NCBI GenBank assembly: GCA_040830705.1
Contig: JBFOME010000016.1
Span: forward strand, 124,001-188,000
Direction: 5' to 3'
DNA from: Ruegeria_C sp040830705
GTDB taxonomy: Bacteria; Pseudomonadota; Alphaproteobacteria; Rhodobacterales; Rhodobacteraceae
Length of the DNA: 64,000 bases
Shown: positions 35,239-43,816 of the stretch, one piece after another
How the letters are laid out: each line of letters begins with the position of its first letter
How positions within the stretch are numbered: the stretch's first letter is position 1
Made by a program: the position numbers and the translations under genes
The notes under the pieces: generated by a model
What the model was told of the DNA's origin: nothing
Seen by the model: the letters and a program-made list of their open reading frames with translations, nothing else
Database searches by the model: none

Positions 35239-36537
35239 ATGACGCAGGAAACCATCCTGAAAGGGCAGGTATTGTCCTTTACCGGATCTCCGTTCGACGG
35301 GAACCCCGAAGAGGCGGTCGACCTGCATGAGGCGGTGGCGCTGAGCGATGGCAAGGTCGCGGCCCTTGGCGCGGCAGATCGCCTTCTAGAGGCCCATCCG
35401 CAAGCCAGCGTCATCGATCATGGCGACAAGCTGATCCTGGCAGGATTCGTTGATGCCCATGTGCACTACCCTCAGACCGCGATGATCGCCAGTTGGGGCA
35501 AGCGGTTGATCGACTGGCTAAACACTTACACTTTCCCCGAAGAGATGAAGTTCGGCGCGCCCGACTACGCGATGGAGATCGCGACGCGCTATCTTGATCT
35601 GACCACCGCGCATGGTACCACCACCATGTGCAGCTTCTGCACCATCCATCCCGAAAGCGTCGATGCCTTCTTCATCGCGGCCAAGGCGCGTGGGCAGCGG
35701 GTTATAGCGGGCAAGACCTGCATGGACCGCAATGCGCCCGAGGGGTTACGCGACACACCGCAGATCGCCTATGACCAGTCCAAGGCGTTGTTGGAGAAGT
35801 GGCACGGCGTTGACCGGATTTCCTATGCGATCACACCGCGCTTTTCGCCCACTTCGACGCCCGAACAGCTTGAGGCAATGGGCGCGCTCTGGGCCGAACA
35901 CCCCGATTGTCTGATGCAAACTCATCTGAGCGAGCAGACCGACGAGATCGAATGGGTCCGGTCGCTGTTTCCCGAGGCGCGTGACTATCTCGATACTTAC
36001 GAGGCGCATGGGCTGCTGGGCGCGCGCGGGCTTTATGGGCATGTCATCCATCTGGAACCGCGTGAACGGGATCGGCTGCGCGAACATGGTGCGGCGCTGA
36101 TCCATTGTCCAACCTCGAACACCTTCATAGGCTCAGGCCTGTTCGACACGGCCGGGCTGATGGCGGAGGGTCAGCGCGTCGGGTTGGCCACCGACACTGG
36201 CGGCGGGTCGAGCTTTTCGATGCTGCACACAATGGCCGCGGCCTATGAGGTCGCACAGTTGCGCGGCGCCGCCCTGCACCCGGCGCAGCTGCTCTGGCTG
36301 GCAACGGTGGGTTCGGCCCGCAGCCTGCGGATGGACGACCGGATCGGCAATATCGAACCGGGGATGGAGGCAGACCTGATCGTGCTCGACCTAGCCTCCA
36401 CCCCCGCCATCGCTCAACGCCATGCCGAGGCGGACCACCTGTGGGAGGCGGTGTTCCCGACAATCATGATGGGCGATGACCGGGCCATCGCCGAGGTCTG
36501 GATCGGCGGCCGCAAGGCCACGCATCAGATTGCGTGA
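35239..36537 (+). CDS. guaD: Guanine deaminase
   Basis: 432 residues of the amidohydrolase superfamily. FVDAHVHYPQTAMIASWGKRL gives the first two His metal ligands, HGTTTMCSFCTIHPESVDAFF and AGKTCMDRNAPEGLRDT are GuaD-specific, and HLSEQTDEIEWV and LATDTGGGSSFSMLHTM complete the Zn site. It converts guanine to xanthine and ammonia. Start at 35239 (after GAGGAAG) is preferred over an in-frame GTG 12 bases earlier. It converges with the 8-oxoguanine deaminase gene, pointing to a purine-catabolism pair. Confidence 0.95.
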   Translation: MTQETILKGQVLSFTGSPFDGNPEEAVDLHEAVALSDGKVAALGAADRLLEAHPQASVIDHGDKLILAGFVDAHVHYPQTAMIASWGKRLIDWLNTYTFPEEMKFGAPDYAMEIATRYLDLTTAHGTTTMCSFCTIHPESVDAFFIAAKARGQRVIAGKTCMDRNAPEGLRDTPQIAYDQSKALLEKWHGVDRISYAITPRFSPTSTPEQLEAMGALWAEHPDCLMQTHLSEQTDEIEWVRSLFPEARDYLDTYEAHGLLGARGLYGHVIHLEPRERDRLREHGAALIHCPTSNTFIGSGLFDTAGLMAEGQRVGLATDTGGGSSFSMLHTMAAAYEVAQLRGAALHPAQLLWLATVGSARSLRMDDRIGNIEPGMEADLIVLDLASTPAIAQRHAEADHLWEAVFPTIMMGDDRAIAEVWIGGRKATHQIA

Positions 36538-36545
36538 GCGGGCAG

Positions 36546-37892
36546 TCACCCCGGCAATCGCGCCCGCAAGCTCTGCGCCAATTGGTTCTGGCGCTCGATC
36601 ACCCGAGGCAGGTCGAGCGTCACCACCTGCCCGTCGCGCACAATCTGGTGCCCCTCGACAAACAAGTGTTTGACACGTGTAGGACCGGCCAGCAGCAATG
36701 CGGCCTTGTCCCAACTGCCCGCGCTTTCAACGCCAGACACATCCCATATCGCGATATCCGCCCGCTTGCCGATGGCCAACTGCCCGCAATCGGGCCGGTT
36801 TAGCACCTCAGCTCCGCCGCGCGTCGCGATCTCCAGCGCTTCGTAGGGGGACATCGCATCCGCGCCCCGCGCGACGCGCTGTAGCAGCATTGCCTGCCGC
36901 GCCTCAGCCATCAGATTGCCGGTATCATTGCTGGCCGACCCATCGACCCCCAAGCCCACGGGCACGCCCGCATCCCGCATTGCGCGCACCGGCGCGATGC
37001 CACTGCCCAGACGACAATTTGAACAAGGGCAATGGGCAACGCCGGTCTTCGATCCGGCAAAGAGCGCAATCTCTTTACCGTCCAGCTTCACGCAATGGGC
37101 ATGCCACACGTCACTGCCGGTCCATCCCAGATCCTCGGCATACTGACCCGGACGACAACCAAAATTCTCCAGCGAGTAAGCGATATCCTCTTCGTTTTCT
37201 GCAAGATGGGTGTGCAACATCACCCCCTTGTCGCGCGCCAGCAGCGCCGCGTCGCGCATCAGGTCGCGGCTGACTGAAAAGGGAGAACACGGCGCCAGAC
37301 CGACACGGCACATCGATCCCTCAGACGGATCGTGGGCATCATCAATCACGCGGATCGAGTCCTCTAGAATGGCGGCCTCCCGCTCGACCAGCGCGTCCGG
37401 TGGCAACCCGCCATCGCTTTCGCCAATGCTCATGGCGCCGCGCGTTGGATGGAAGCGCAGGCCGATATCAGCGGCGGCGGCGATTGTATCGTCAAGCCGG
37501 GAACCGTTTGGAAAGACATAGAGATGATCAGATGACAGCGTGCAGCCCGACAGCGCGAGTTCGGCCAAACCAACCTGCGCCGAAACATAAATCTCCTCGG
37601 GACCGAACGCCGCCCAGATCGGATAGAGCCTTCGCAGCCAGCCAAAGAGCAGCGCATCCTCCGCCCCGGGAACCGCGCGGGTCAGGGACTGATAAAGATG
37701 GTGGTGCGTGTTGATGAGCCCCGGCGTGACGACACAGCCCCGCGCCTCGACGATTTCACCATCGCTATGCAGGCCTTCGCCGATATCGGCGATCACGCCA
37801 TTGCGCACCAGCACATCCGCACCGCCCAGCACACGCCGGGCGTCGTCCATGGTCAAAAGGGTCTCTGCCCCGCGTATCAGAAATTCAGTCAT
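36546..37892 (-). CDS. 8-oxoguanine deaminase
   Basis: 448 residues of the amidohydrolase superfamily. GLINTHHHLYQSLTRAVPGA gives the HxH metal pair; HTHLAENEEDIAYS and GLGVDGSASNDTGNLMAEAR hold the remaining ligands. SGCTLSSDHLYVFPNG and ALAP-type CSPFSVSRDLM follow the 8-oxoguanine/isoxanthopterin-type deaminase pattern rather than guanine deaminase. Expected reaction: 8-oxoguanine to uric acid and ammonia. ATG 37892, 7 bases after GGAG, is preferred to a GTG two codons upstream. Confidence 0.9.
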   Translation of the reverse strand: MTEFLIRGAETLLTMDDARRVLGGADVLVRNGVIADIGEGLHSDGEIVEARGCVVTPGLINTHHHLYQSLTRAVPGAEDALLFGWLRRLYPIWAAFGPEEIYVSAQVGLAELALSGCTLSSDHLYVFPNGSRLDDTIAAAADIGLRFHPTRGAMSIGESDGGLPPDALVEREAAILEDSIRVIDDAHDPSEGSMCRVGLAPCSPFSVSRDLMRDAALLARDKGVMLHTHLAENEEDIAYSLENFGCRPGQYAEDLGWTGSDVWHAHCVKLDGKEIALFAGSKTGVAHCPCSNCRLGSGIAPVRAMRDAGVPVGLGVDGSASNDTGNLMAEARQAMLLQRVARGADAMSPYEALEIATRGGAEVLNRPDCGQLAIGKRADIAIWDVSGVESAGSWDKAALLLAGPTRVKHLFVEGHQIVRDGQVVTLDLPRVIERQNQLAQSLRARLPG

Positions 37893-37995
37893 ATCCACAC
37901 TCCGCTCGCGCCCGTTTCGTGAGAGTGTGAGAGGCCAGCGGAAAACGGGTCAAGAACCGGCCTTGTATCAACCTAGCGATCCGGCGCCGGGCCGG

Positions 37996-38787
37996 TCAAG
38001 TGCGCTGCAGGATACCGAGCGCCTTGGCGTGGATCCGGGGATTTGCCGCCGCCAGCACCCGGCCACCGTCATGGGCCGGGCCACCCTGCCAGTCGGTCAC
38101 TACGCCGCCCGCCGCCTGAATAACCGCGATGGGGGCTTGGATGTCATAGGGGTTCAGACCGGCTTCGATCACCAGATCAATCTGCCCCGCCGCCAAGAGT
38201 GCATAGGCATAACAGTCCATCCCGTAGCGGGTCAGCTTGACATGTTGGGCTACGGCATGAAAAGCGCGGCCTTCCTCATTTGTGCCAACCTCGGGAAAGG
38301 TGGTGAACAGCACCGCCTCCGAAAGATCTGCGGTCGATCTGGTGCGCAACGCGCGTGAGCCGTGTGGTCCTACAAGTTGCGCATGGCGCCGGTCACCTGA
38401 AAAGCGCTCACCGATATATGGCTGGTCCACGATGCCCAGAAATGGACCATCCGCATCCGAAAGCGCGATCAGCACACCCCAGGTGGGCGTTCCGCTGATG
38501 AACCCGCGCGTGCCGTCGATTGGATCAAGCACCCAGGTCCGACCGCTGGTTCCTGGCGTCTCGCCAAATTCCTCGCCCAGAATGCTGTCATTTGGCCGAT
38601 GCTCTGCCAGAACTGCACGCATTGCCTGTTCGGCGGCGCGATCGGCAATTGTGACCGGATCGAACCCCTCTGCAAGCTTGTTGTCGGTATCCAGTTCTAA
38701 GCTGCGAAAATGCGGCAGAATAGCCAAACGCGCAGCATCCGCTGCGCGATTTGCAACATCAAGATCGGTCTGGTCAGCAAGCGTCAT
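37996..38787 (-). CDS. hisN: Inositol-monophosphatase-family phosphatase, HisN-like histidinol-phosphatase
   Basis: 263 residues. ILGEEFGETPGTSGRTWVLDPIDGTRGFISG contains, in order, the Glu and the two Asp metal ligands of the Li+-sensitive phosphatases (read as ILGEEFGE and WVLDPIDGTRGF), and GLNPYDIQAPIAVIQAAGG the last Asp. GTRGF plus PTWGVLIAL fits the histidinol-phosphatase branch (HisN) used by many alphaproteobacteria in histidine synthesis. Inositol or other phosphates cannot be excluded. Confidence 0.82.
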   Translation of the reverse strand: MTLADQTDLDVANRAADAARLAILPHFRSLELDTDNKLAEGFDPVTIADRAAEQAMRAVLAEHRPNDSILGEEFGETPGTSGRTWVLDPIDGTRGFISGTPTWGVLIALSDADGPFLGIVDQPYIGERFSGDRRHAQLVGPHGSRALRTRSTADLSEAVLFTTFPEVGTNEEGRAFHAVAQHVKLTRYGMDCYAYALLAAGQIDLVIEAGLNPYDIQAPIAVIQAAGGVVTDWQGGPAHDGGRVLAAANPRIHAKALGILQRT

Positions 38788-38839
38788 TTGAGTGGCTTGC
38801 CACCCGCTGTCCCAAATATCAACAATCTTGCGCGATTGA

Positions 38840-39211
38840 TTATGCGACGTCGCTCAGCACACGGGCCAGATCGAACAACCTACGGCGCTGGTTTTCAGGG
38901 ATCGCGTAGTAGGACCGCACCAGATCAAGCGCTTCTTTGTCGCCCATCAGATCAGCGGGAACATTCGGGCGTTCCGGTGTCGTCTTGTGCGCCTCATCGA
39001 GACCCTCGAAGAAAAAGCTGACCGGTACGTCCAGCGATTCGGCGATGTCCCACAGGCGCGAGGCGCTGATCCGGTTCGCGCCGGTTTCGTATTTCTGAAT
39101 CTGCTGAAACTTGATTCCAACCTGTTCAGCAAGCTGTTGCTGCGTCATTCCAATCAGCCAGCGGCGATGTCTGACACGCTTGCCCACATGGACATCAACG
39201 GGATGGGTCAT
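38840..39211 (-). CDS. XRE-family helix-turn-helix regulator, PraR-like
   Basis: 123 residues. The HTH_3 domain is DVHVGKRVRHRRWLIGMTQQ, QLAEQVGIKFQQIQKYETGANRIS (residues about 7-62), almost the whole protein being devoted to it, followed by ALDLVRSYYAIPENQRRRLF. This is the alphaproteobacterial PraR-type single-domain regulator, which in rhizobia controls attachment and host interaction genes. Regulatory targets here are unknown. It is divergent from the quinone-oxidoreductase gene across a long spacer. Confidence 0.87.
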   Translation of the reverse strand: MTHPVDVHVGKRVRHRRWLIGMTQQQLAEQVGIKFQQIQKYETGANRISASRLWDIAESLDVPVSFFFEGLDEAHKTTPERPNVPADLMGDKEALDLVRSYYAIPENQRRRLFDLARVLSDVA

Positions 39212-39411
39212 GGGTATCTCCTTTTGTTCTTCTTTGACGACCGCCCGGGCTCTGCGTATGGCGCCTCGACACTATCTAACTTCTAGTCGGCGCCATTTAA
39301 AAACGTCCTAACGTTCGTCATGCGCCCCAAAAACCGCACCTCAACACTGATGAAACCAGCATCTAGGTTGAACACAGCCCGGTTGATTCTCCTCAACTAT
39401 ACACATGTTCA

Positions 39412-39445
39412 GGGTTGAAACGTGAAATTTTTTTGGTTTCAAACC
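39412..39445. repeat. Imperfect inverted repeat with T-rich loop
   Basis: GGTTGAAAC near 39413-39421 and GTTTCAAACC at 39436-39445 pair with a single-base bulge around a T-rich loop (T7 at 39428-39434). It could be an operator for the neighbouring XRE regulator. Confidence 0.4.
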
Positions 39446-39502
39446 GGTACAGTTGGATCAACTTCGTGACATCGCCGCTGCTGCATCGCGGCAACGTGGC
39501 GT

Positions 39503-39532
39503 TTGACACAGTGCTCAGTGTGGCGGTTTATG
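39503..39532 (+). promoter_or_regulatory. Candidate sigma-70-type promoter for the quinone oxidoreductase gene
   Basis: TTGACA at 39503-39508 is followed after 18 bases by TTTATG at 39527-39532, which would start transcription roughly 18 bases ahead of the ATG at 39557. The -10 element is imperfect. Confidence 0.35.
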
Positions 39533-39556
39533 CGCTTCAAAGCAAAGGGATTCCTC

Positions 39557-40516
39557 ATGCGCGCATATCAAGTCAGCCGGTTTGGCACACCTCCGCAGCA
39601 TTGCGACATTGCCCTGCCCGCGCCCGGCCCCGGGCAGATCGCGGTCGACATCCGCGCTTGCGCGCTCAATTTCGCCGATCTTCTGATGATCAAGGGAACC
39701 TACCAGGACACTCCCGAGCCGCCTTTCACACTTGGTATGGAATTGGCCGGGGTTGTAAGCGCGACCGGCGCAGGGGTCGAGGGATTCACCACAGGTGACA
39801 GGGTGGCCGTCTATTCCGGCCAGGGTGGCCTGGCCGATCAAGGGGTATTTGACGCCGCCCGCGCCGTCAGACTGCCCGATACGATGAAATTCGAAGACGC
39901 GGCCGCCGTGTTGATCGCATATGGCACTGGCCACCTGTCGCTGGCACGCCGCGCCCGGTTGCAACCAGGCGAGACGCTGCTGGTGACCGGCGCTGCCGGC
40001 GGCGTTGGCCTGACAGCCGTCGAGATCGGCGCAAGGCTGGGCGCGCGCGTGATCGCACAGGCGCGCGGCGTCGAAAAGCTCGAAATCGCGCGCAAGGCAG
40101 GGGCCACGAACCTCATCGAATCGTCCGAAGATCTGCGCGAACGGGTGCTGGAGCTGGGCGGTGCGGATGTTGTCTATGAGACCATCGGCGGCGAGGTATT
40201 CCGCGCCGCTTTCCGCGCCACCCGGCCCGAGGGCCGCATCCTGCCGATTGGCTTCGCCGGTGGCGAGGTGCCGCAAATTCCCGCCAATCACGTACTGGTC
40301 AAGAACCTGACGGTGATCGGTGTCAATATCGGGGCCTATCTGTCGTTCAACCCCGCCGCGTTGCGCGAAAGCTTTGCCGAGGTGCTGGGCTGGTGCGAAA
40401 ACGGCGAACTGACACCGCATATCTCGCATATCCTTCCACTGGAAGACGCGGCAGAGGGCCTGCGCCTGCTGAAAGAACGCAAATCCACCGGCAAGGTCGT
40501 GATCTCGATGGCATAA
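39557..40516 (+). CDS. NADPH:quinone oxidoreductase-like zinc-free MDR protein
   Basis: 319 residues. Typical MDR start MRAYQVSRFGTPPQHCDI and IRACALNFADLLMIKGTY; the Rossmann loop is LLVTGAAGGVGLTAVEIGARLGA (glycine motif AAGGVG). The catalytic-zinc ligands of alcohol dehydrogenases are missing, as in the quinone oxidoreductase subgroup. It reduces quinones or enals with NADPH; the true substrate is unknown. Start at 39557 follows AAAGGGA. It converges with a LysR gene (14-base gap). Confidence 0.88.
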   Translation: MRAYQVSRFGTPPQHCDIALPAPGPGQIAVDIRACALNFADLLMIKGTYQDTPEPPFTLGMELAGVVSATGAGVEGFTTGDRVAVYSGQGGLADQGVFDAARAVRLPDTMKFEDAAAVLIAYGTGHLSLARRARLQPGETLLVTGAAGGVGLTAVEIGARLGARVIAQARGVEKLEIARKAGATNLIESSEDLRERVLELGGADVVYETIGGEVFRAAFRATRPEGRILPIGFAGGEVPQIPANHVLVKNLTVIGVNIGAYLSFNPAALRESFAEVLGWCENGELTPHISHILPLEDAAEGLRLLKERKSTGKVVISMA

Positions 40517-40530
40517 TGCGCCGGGTCGCT

Positions 40531-41409
40531 TCAGCCGACCGCCTTGAGGGGGTGCGGGGCCGGATTGCGAAAGACTTGGCGGATCAGGTTGGCCAGCTCC
40601 TCGACATAGCCCTCTCGCACACGGTCAGCGCCATAGAGATTGATGTGCTGTCGCGGCAGTTCGGGCAGCGCACCTCCGTGGTCAATCACCTCTTGGTGGG
40701 CGGGTTGTGTTCCTTCCAGCAGCACACCAACTGCCAGATCGGCGCTGACTGTCGCCTCGACCGTGCGGTCCGAGTCGCTATCGACGCCCATCTCCCATTT
40801 GATGCCCGCCTCATCCAGCGCGGCGGTCGCCCCGGATCGGAAAATGCAGTTCCGGCAGAACCCGATACGCAAGGGCTTCTTCCGCCAGACCGAGCCGTTC
40901 AGCGCGCCGACCCAGCGCAGCGGTGTCTCTTGCAGGGTTTCCGCCCCCTCACCTGCCGGACCTTCGGTGGTCAGGATCAGGTCATAGGTGCCTTTGGCAA
41001 AAGCCGCTTTCAACTCTCGGGTGTTGGAGGTCACCAGATTGACCTTCACTCGGGGAAAACTGGCATTGAAGCGCTGCAAGACGCGCGGCACGAAGGGATG
41101 CACCACGTCATGGGGCACGCCCAACATCACCTCGCCTTCAAAGGCCTGATCGGTCAACCGGCCGATCACCTCGTCATTCAGGGCCACCATCCGCCTCGCA
41201 TAGCTTAACAATTGCTCGCCCGATGCGGTCAGGGCAATGCCGCGGCCCGACCGGTCCAGCAGGTCCAGCCCCAAAAGCTCCTCCAGCCGCTTGAGCTGCA
41301 TCGAGACCGCCGATTGCGTCAGGTTTAGAAAACCGGCGGCGCGGGTCACACCGCCATTGTCGGCCACCGCCACAAACGAGCGCAGCGTGGTGATATCGAG
41401 ATTTCGCAT
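40531..41409 (-). CDS. LysR-family transcriptional regulator
   Basis: 292 residues. Helix-turn-helix LDITTLRSFVAVADNGGVTRAA, GFLNLTQSAVSMQLKRLEEL (residues about 3-60), then a periplasmic-binding-type effector domain starting GEVMLGVPHDVVHPFVPRVL. Start ATG 41409 is 7 bases after AAGGAA and is better placed than the GTG at 41415. A TTTCAT-A-ATGAAA dyad sits upstream in the divergent spacer shared with the DUF1127 gene. The effector is not known. Confidence 0.9.
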   Translation of the reverse strand: MRNLDITTLRSFVAVADNGGVTRAAGFLNLTQSAVSMQLKRLEELLGLDLLDRSGRGIALTASGEQLLSYARRMVALNDEVIGRLTDQAFEGEVMLGVPHDVVHPFVPRVLQRFNASFPRVKVNLVTSNTRELKAAFAKGTYDLILTTEGPAGEGAETLQETPLRWVGALNGSVWRKKPLRIGFCRNCIFRSGATAALDEAGIKWEMGVDSDSDRTVEATVSADLAVGVLLEGTQPAHQEVIDHGGALPELPRQHINLYGADRVREGYVEELANLIRQVFRNPAPHPLKAVG

Positions 41410-41447
41410 ATTCACGTTCCTTGATGGCTTACATCAAAAACATTCGT

Positions 41448-41460
41448 TTTCATAATGAAA
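41448..41460. promoter_or_regulatory. LysR-type operator dyad
   Basis: TTTCAT-A-ATGAAA is a perfect dyad and an exact T-N11-A LysR box, 39 bases from the LysR start and 72 bases from the DUF1127 start. It fits autoregulation and/or control of the DUF1127 gene. Confidence 0.5.
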
Positions 41461-41531
41461 CACACCCCTCCATATTGTTCAAGGAAATTGATGGGAGTTC
41501 ACGAAATCATCACCGATGAAAGGGTAGACCG

Positions 41532-41741
41532 ATGACACTGACGACCGAACGCCAAATTCGACACAAGACCCGCAAATCCCTGCAAGGCGCCCTGGCCCGC
41601 GCACGCGCTGTTTGGCGTCAACGCCGCAGATTGGAGAAGCTTGACGATGCCGCGCTCAAGGATATCGGCGTCTCACGCAGCGAGGCCATGCGCGAGGCCC
41701 GCCGCCCATTCTGGGACGCGCCCGAAACCTGGCGTTGGTGA
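41532..41741 (+). CDS. DUF1127 small basic protein
   Basis: 69 residues, rich in Arg. The C-terminal RRRLEKLDDAALKDIGVSRSEA is the DUF1127 (YjiS) core. Short DUF1127 proteins have been tied to phosphate, carbon or RNA metabolism in alphaproteobacteria; the role here is not known. It is divergent from the LysR gene with a perfect LysR-type box between them. Confidence 0.88.
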   Translation: MTLTTERQIRHKTRKSLQGALARARAVWRQRRRLEKLDDAALKDIGVSRSEAMREARRPFWDAPETWRW

Positions 41742-41791
41742 ATTTGGGCAGCGCGAGGCCCCGCTCGTGGCAAATCGACCAAACTATTCGC

Positions 41792-41809
41792 GAAAACTCG
41801 TGAGTTTTC
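41792..41809. repeat. Perfect 8-bp dyad upstream of the Bax-inhibitor-1 gene
   Basis: GAAAACTC-GT-GAGTTTTC has a 2-base spacer, so it is more like an operator than a stem-loop. It lies 105 bases before the Bax-inhibitor-1 start and 51 bases after the DUF1127 stop. Confidence 0.4.
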
Positions 41810-41913
41810 CGCCGTAAAAGCTTGAATTACCCCGCCAGCTTGCCGATATTTGCCAAGGAAAGCTGCCGGTCACTCGCCGGCGGGGAGAGAGTCTTTGCTG
41901 ATGGAGAGCTTTA

Positions 41914-42693
41914 ATGGCTGAATTCGACACGATCCGGTCAACGGCGGCAGGCGTAAGCGCGGCCCAGATTGACGAGGGTCTGCGCGCCCATATGAACAAG
42001 GTCTACGGAACCATGTCCGTAGGCATGTTGATCACCTTTGCCGCTGCCTGGGCGATCTCGGGGCTGGCGGTCACCTCCGATCCGTCGGCGGCTTCGGCGC
42101 AATTGCGCGAGGGGCTGTACCTGACTTCGTTCGGCTATGCGATCTACGGCTCGGCGCTCAAATATCTGGTCATGTTCGCCCCGCTGATCTTCGTTTTCGG
42201 CTTCAGCGCCGCGATCAACCGGATGTCAGCGGCCACTGCACAGACGGTGTTCTACGCGTTCGCCGCTGTCATGGGCCTGTCGATCAGTTCGATCTTCCTG
42301 GTCTTCACCGGCCAATCGATCATTCAGGTCTTCCTGATCACCGCGATCGCCTTCGCGGGCCTGTCGCTCTGGGGCTACACCACCAAGAAGGACATCTCGG
42401 GCTGGGGCAGCTTCCTGATCATGGGCGTGATCGGCCTGATCGTGGCCTCGATCATCAACATGTTCTGGCCGATGCCCGGCATGGCCTTCGCGATCTCTAT
42501 CCTGGGCGTTCTGATCTTTGCCGGCCTGACCGCCTATGACACGCAGAACATCAAGAACACCTACCTGCAGATGGCCCATGCGGGCGATCAGGAATGGCTG
42601 GGCAAAGCCGCCATCATGGGCGCGCTGAGCCTCTATCTGGACTTCATCAACATGTTCATGTTCCTGCTCCAGCTGCTTGGCAACCGCGAATAA
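41914..42693 (+). CDS. Bax inhibitor-1/YccA family membrane protein
   Basis: 259 residues with seven predicted helices. Opening HMNKVYGTMSVGMLITFAAAW, core ALMF-type stretches, and the family's C-terminal FAGLTAYDTQNIKNTYLQM followed by ALSLYLDFINMFMFLLQLLG are diagnostic. Bacterial homologues are pH-sensitive calcium-leak or FtsH-interacting proteins. The signature Asp residues of the di-aspartyl sensor (in AYDTQ and LDFIN) are present. Followed by a clear terminator. Confidence 0.93.
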   Translation: MAEFDTIRSTAAGVSAAQIDEGLRAHMNKVYGTMSVGMLITFAAAWAISGLAVTSDPSAASAQLREGLYLTSFGYAIYGSALKYLVMFAPLIFVFGFSAAINRMSAATAQTVFYAFAAVMGLSISSIFLVFTGQSIIQVFLITAIAFAGLSLWGYTTKKDISGWGSFLIMGVIGLIVASIINMFWPMPGMAFAISILGVLIFAGLTAYDTQNIKNTYLQMAHAGDQEWLGKAAIMGALSLYLDFINMFMFLLQLLGNRE

Positions 42694-42718
42694 CGCTTCT
42701 GCTAAAGACCAAGACCTT

Positions 42719-42754
42719 CGAGGGCGGGCCAGAACGGACCCGCCCTTTTCTTTT
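42719..42754 (+). terminator. Rho-independent terminator after the Bax-inhibitor-1 gene
   Basis: AGGGCGGG at 42721-42728 pairs with CCCGCCCT at 42739-42746 and is followed by a T-rich run (TTTCTTTTG). Confidence 0.85.
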
Positions 42755-42772
42755 GCCTTGAGGGTTCAATTG

Positions 42773-43243
42773 ATGGATATCGTCCGACTGCATAGCACCG
42801 ATGCACGGCGTCTGCTGCCACTGCTGCATCAGGTCCATGACCTGCATGTTATGAACCTGCCCGAACGATATCATCCCATCACCACGGATCAGCGGGCGGT
42901 GGACTGGCTTGAGGAGTGGCTGTTGCAAGATGCGGTTTATGGGTTTGGTGCGGTGAGCGACGGCACGCTGGTGGGTTATGCGATCCTTGAGATTGAGCAA
43001 AAGCCCGAGACGGTTCTGAAACATGCGCGCACCCACGCGATGTTGCAGCATATTTGTGTCGATGCAGGCCACCGCAGGCGCGGCGTCGCTCAGGCACTGT
43101 TTCGGGCCGCACAGGCGCATCTGGCACCGATCGGCATCACCGACTACGGGACAGCCTATGCCAGCTTCAATACGAGCTCAGCCGCGCTGATGGCGTCATT
43201 GGGGTTCCAGCCAACAATGATCTATGCAAAACGCAAATCCTGA
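42773..43243 (+). CDS. GNAT-family N-acetyltransferase
   Basis: 156 residues. The acyl-CoA loop is HRRRGVAQALFRAAQAHL (about residues 98-115), and YASFNTSSAALMASLGFQPTM is the usual C-terminal helix and strand. Start at 42773, nine bases after GAGGG, gives the family N-terminus MDIVRLHSTDARRLLPLL. Substrate unknown. It begins 19 bases after the BI-1 terminator and converges with the next gene (11-base gap). Confidence 0.85.
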   Translation: MDIVRLHSTDARRLLPLLHQVHDLHVMNLPERYHPITTDQRAVDWLEEWLLQDAVYGFGAVSDGTLVGYAILEIEQKPETVLKHARTHAMLQHICVDAGHRRRGVAQALFRAAQAHLAPIGITDYGTAYASFNTSSAALMASLGFQPTMIYAKRKS

Positions 43244-43254
43244 ATAGGACGCGC

Positions 43255-43764
43255 TCAACGACAGTTGAGCGGCACCGCCAGGCCTTCGGTCCGTTTGGCG
43301 GATCTGCCCTTCTGATAGACATTGCCCGCCGTCAAGCACCCGGTCAGGCGCGGCACAGCCGCTCCGAAACTGGCCGTAGTGGCTGGCGTTATCTCGAAAA
43401 GGGCATTCGCGGGCGCGCGCAACACGGCATAGAGCGACCCGTTCACCGCAACCGAGCTAAGCATGAGCACGCGATCTGCGCCGCCCACCTCGACCGCGTT
43501 GCCGACAACCCGCCCGCCATTGTCGATCGCGACAAGCGCCTGACCGCTCTGATCCGGCGCATCGCTGATCACCTGTCTCGGCGGAAGTTCCGCAAACGCC
43601 ACCGGAACGGAAACGCTGCGCCCGAAATAGGCCTCGGTGTCTCGGGTCGACAGCGTGCGTGGTTCACCGTCGATACCGGTGAAACCGACACCGGTTCTGG
43701 GTGCGGCTTCCGTGGCACAGGCAAAGGACAAGGCAGCGAGGGCGGGCAGCAGAAAGTGTTTCAT
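43255..43764 (-). CDS. Exported hypothetical protein with C-terminal Cys pair
   Basis: 169 residues with a signal sequence (MKHFLLPALAALSFACATEA). A lipobox reading is possible at LSFAC but Phe at -2 is unusual. The mature part contains two copies of a strand-rich segment (SVPVAFAELPPRQVISDAP; LVAIDNGGRVVGNAVEVGG) and ends PRLTGCLTAG...GLAVPLNCR, with two Cys 26 residues apart. A similar Cys-ending protein is encoded at 45283-45969. Family not recognised. Confidence 0.72.
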   Translation of the reverse strand: MKHFLLPALAALSFACATEAAPRTGVGFTGIDGEPRTLSTRDTEAYFGRSVSVPVAFAELPPRQVISDAPDQSGQALVAIDNGGRVVGNAVEVGGADRVLMLSSVAVNGSLYAVLRAPANALFEITPATTASFGAAVPRLTGCLTAGNVYQKGRSAKRTEGLAVPLNCR

Positions 43765-43816
43765 GGCACTCAGGTTTTTGTGGCAGATGCTGGTCAGGGT
43801 AACGGCAGCGAGCCCG

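Larger units (their letters stand above)
39212..39556. other. Divergent spacer with promoter-like elements
   Basis: 345 bases between the XRE gene and the oxidoreductase gene. No coding frame. It contains an imperfect dyad at 39412-39445 and a TTGACA promoter-like element at 39503. The AT content is higher than in the flanking genes, as expected for control regions of both. Confidence 0.5.
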
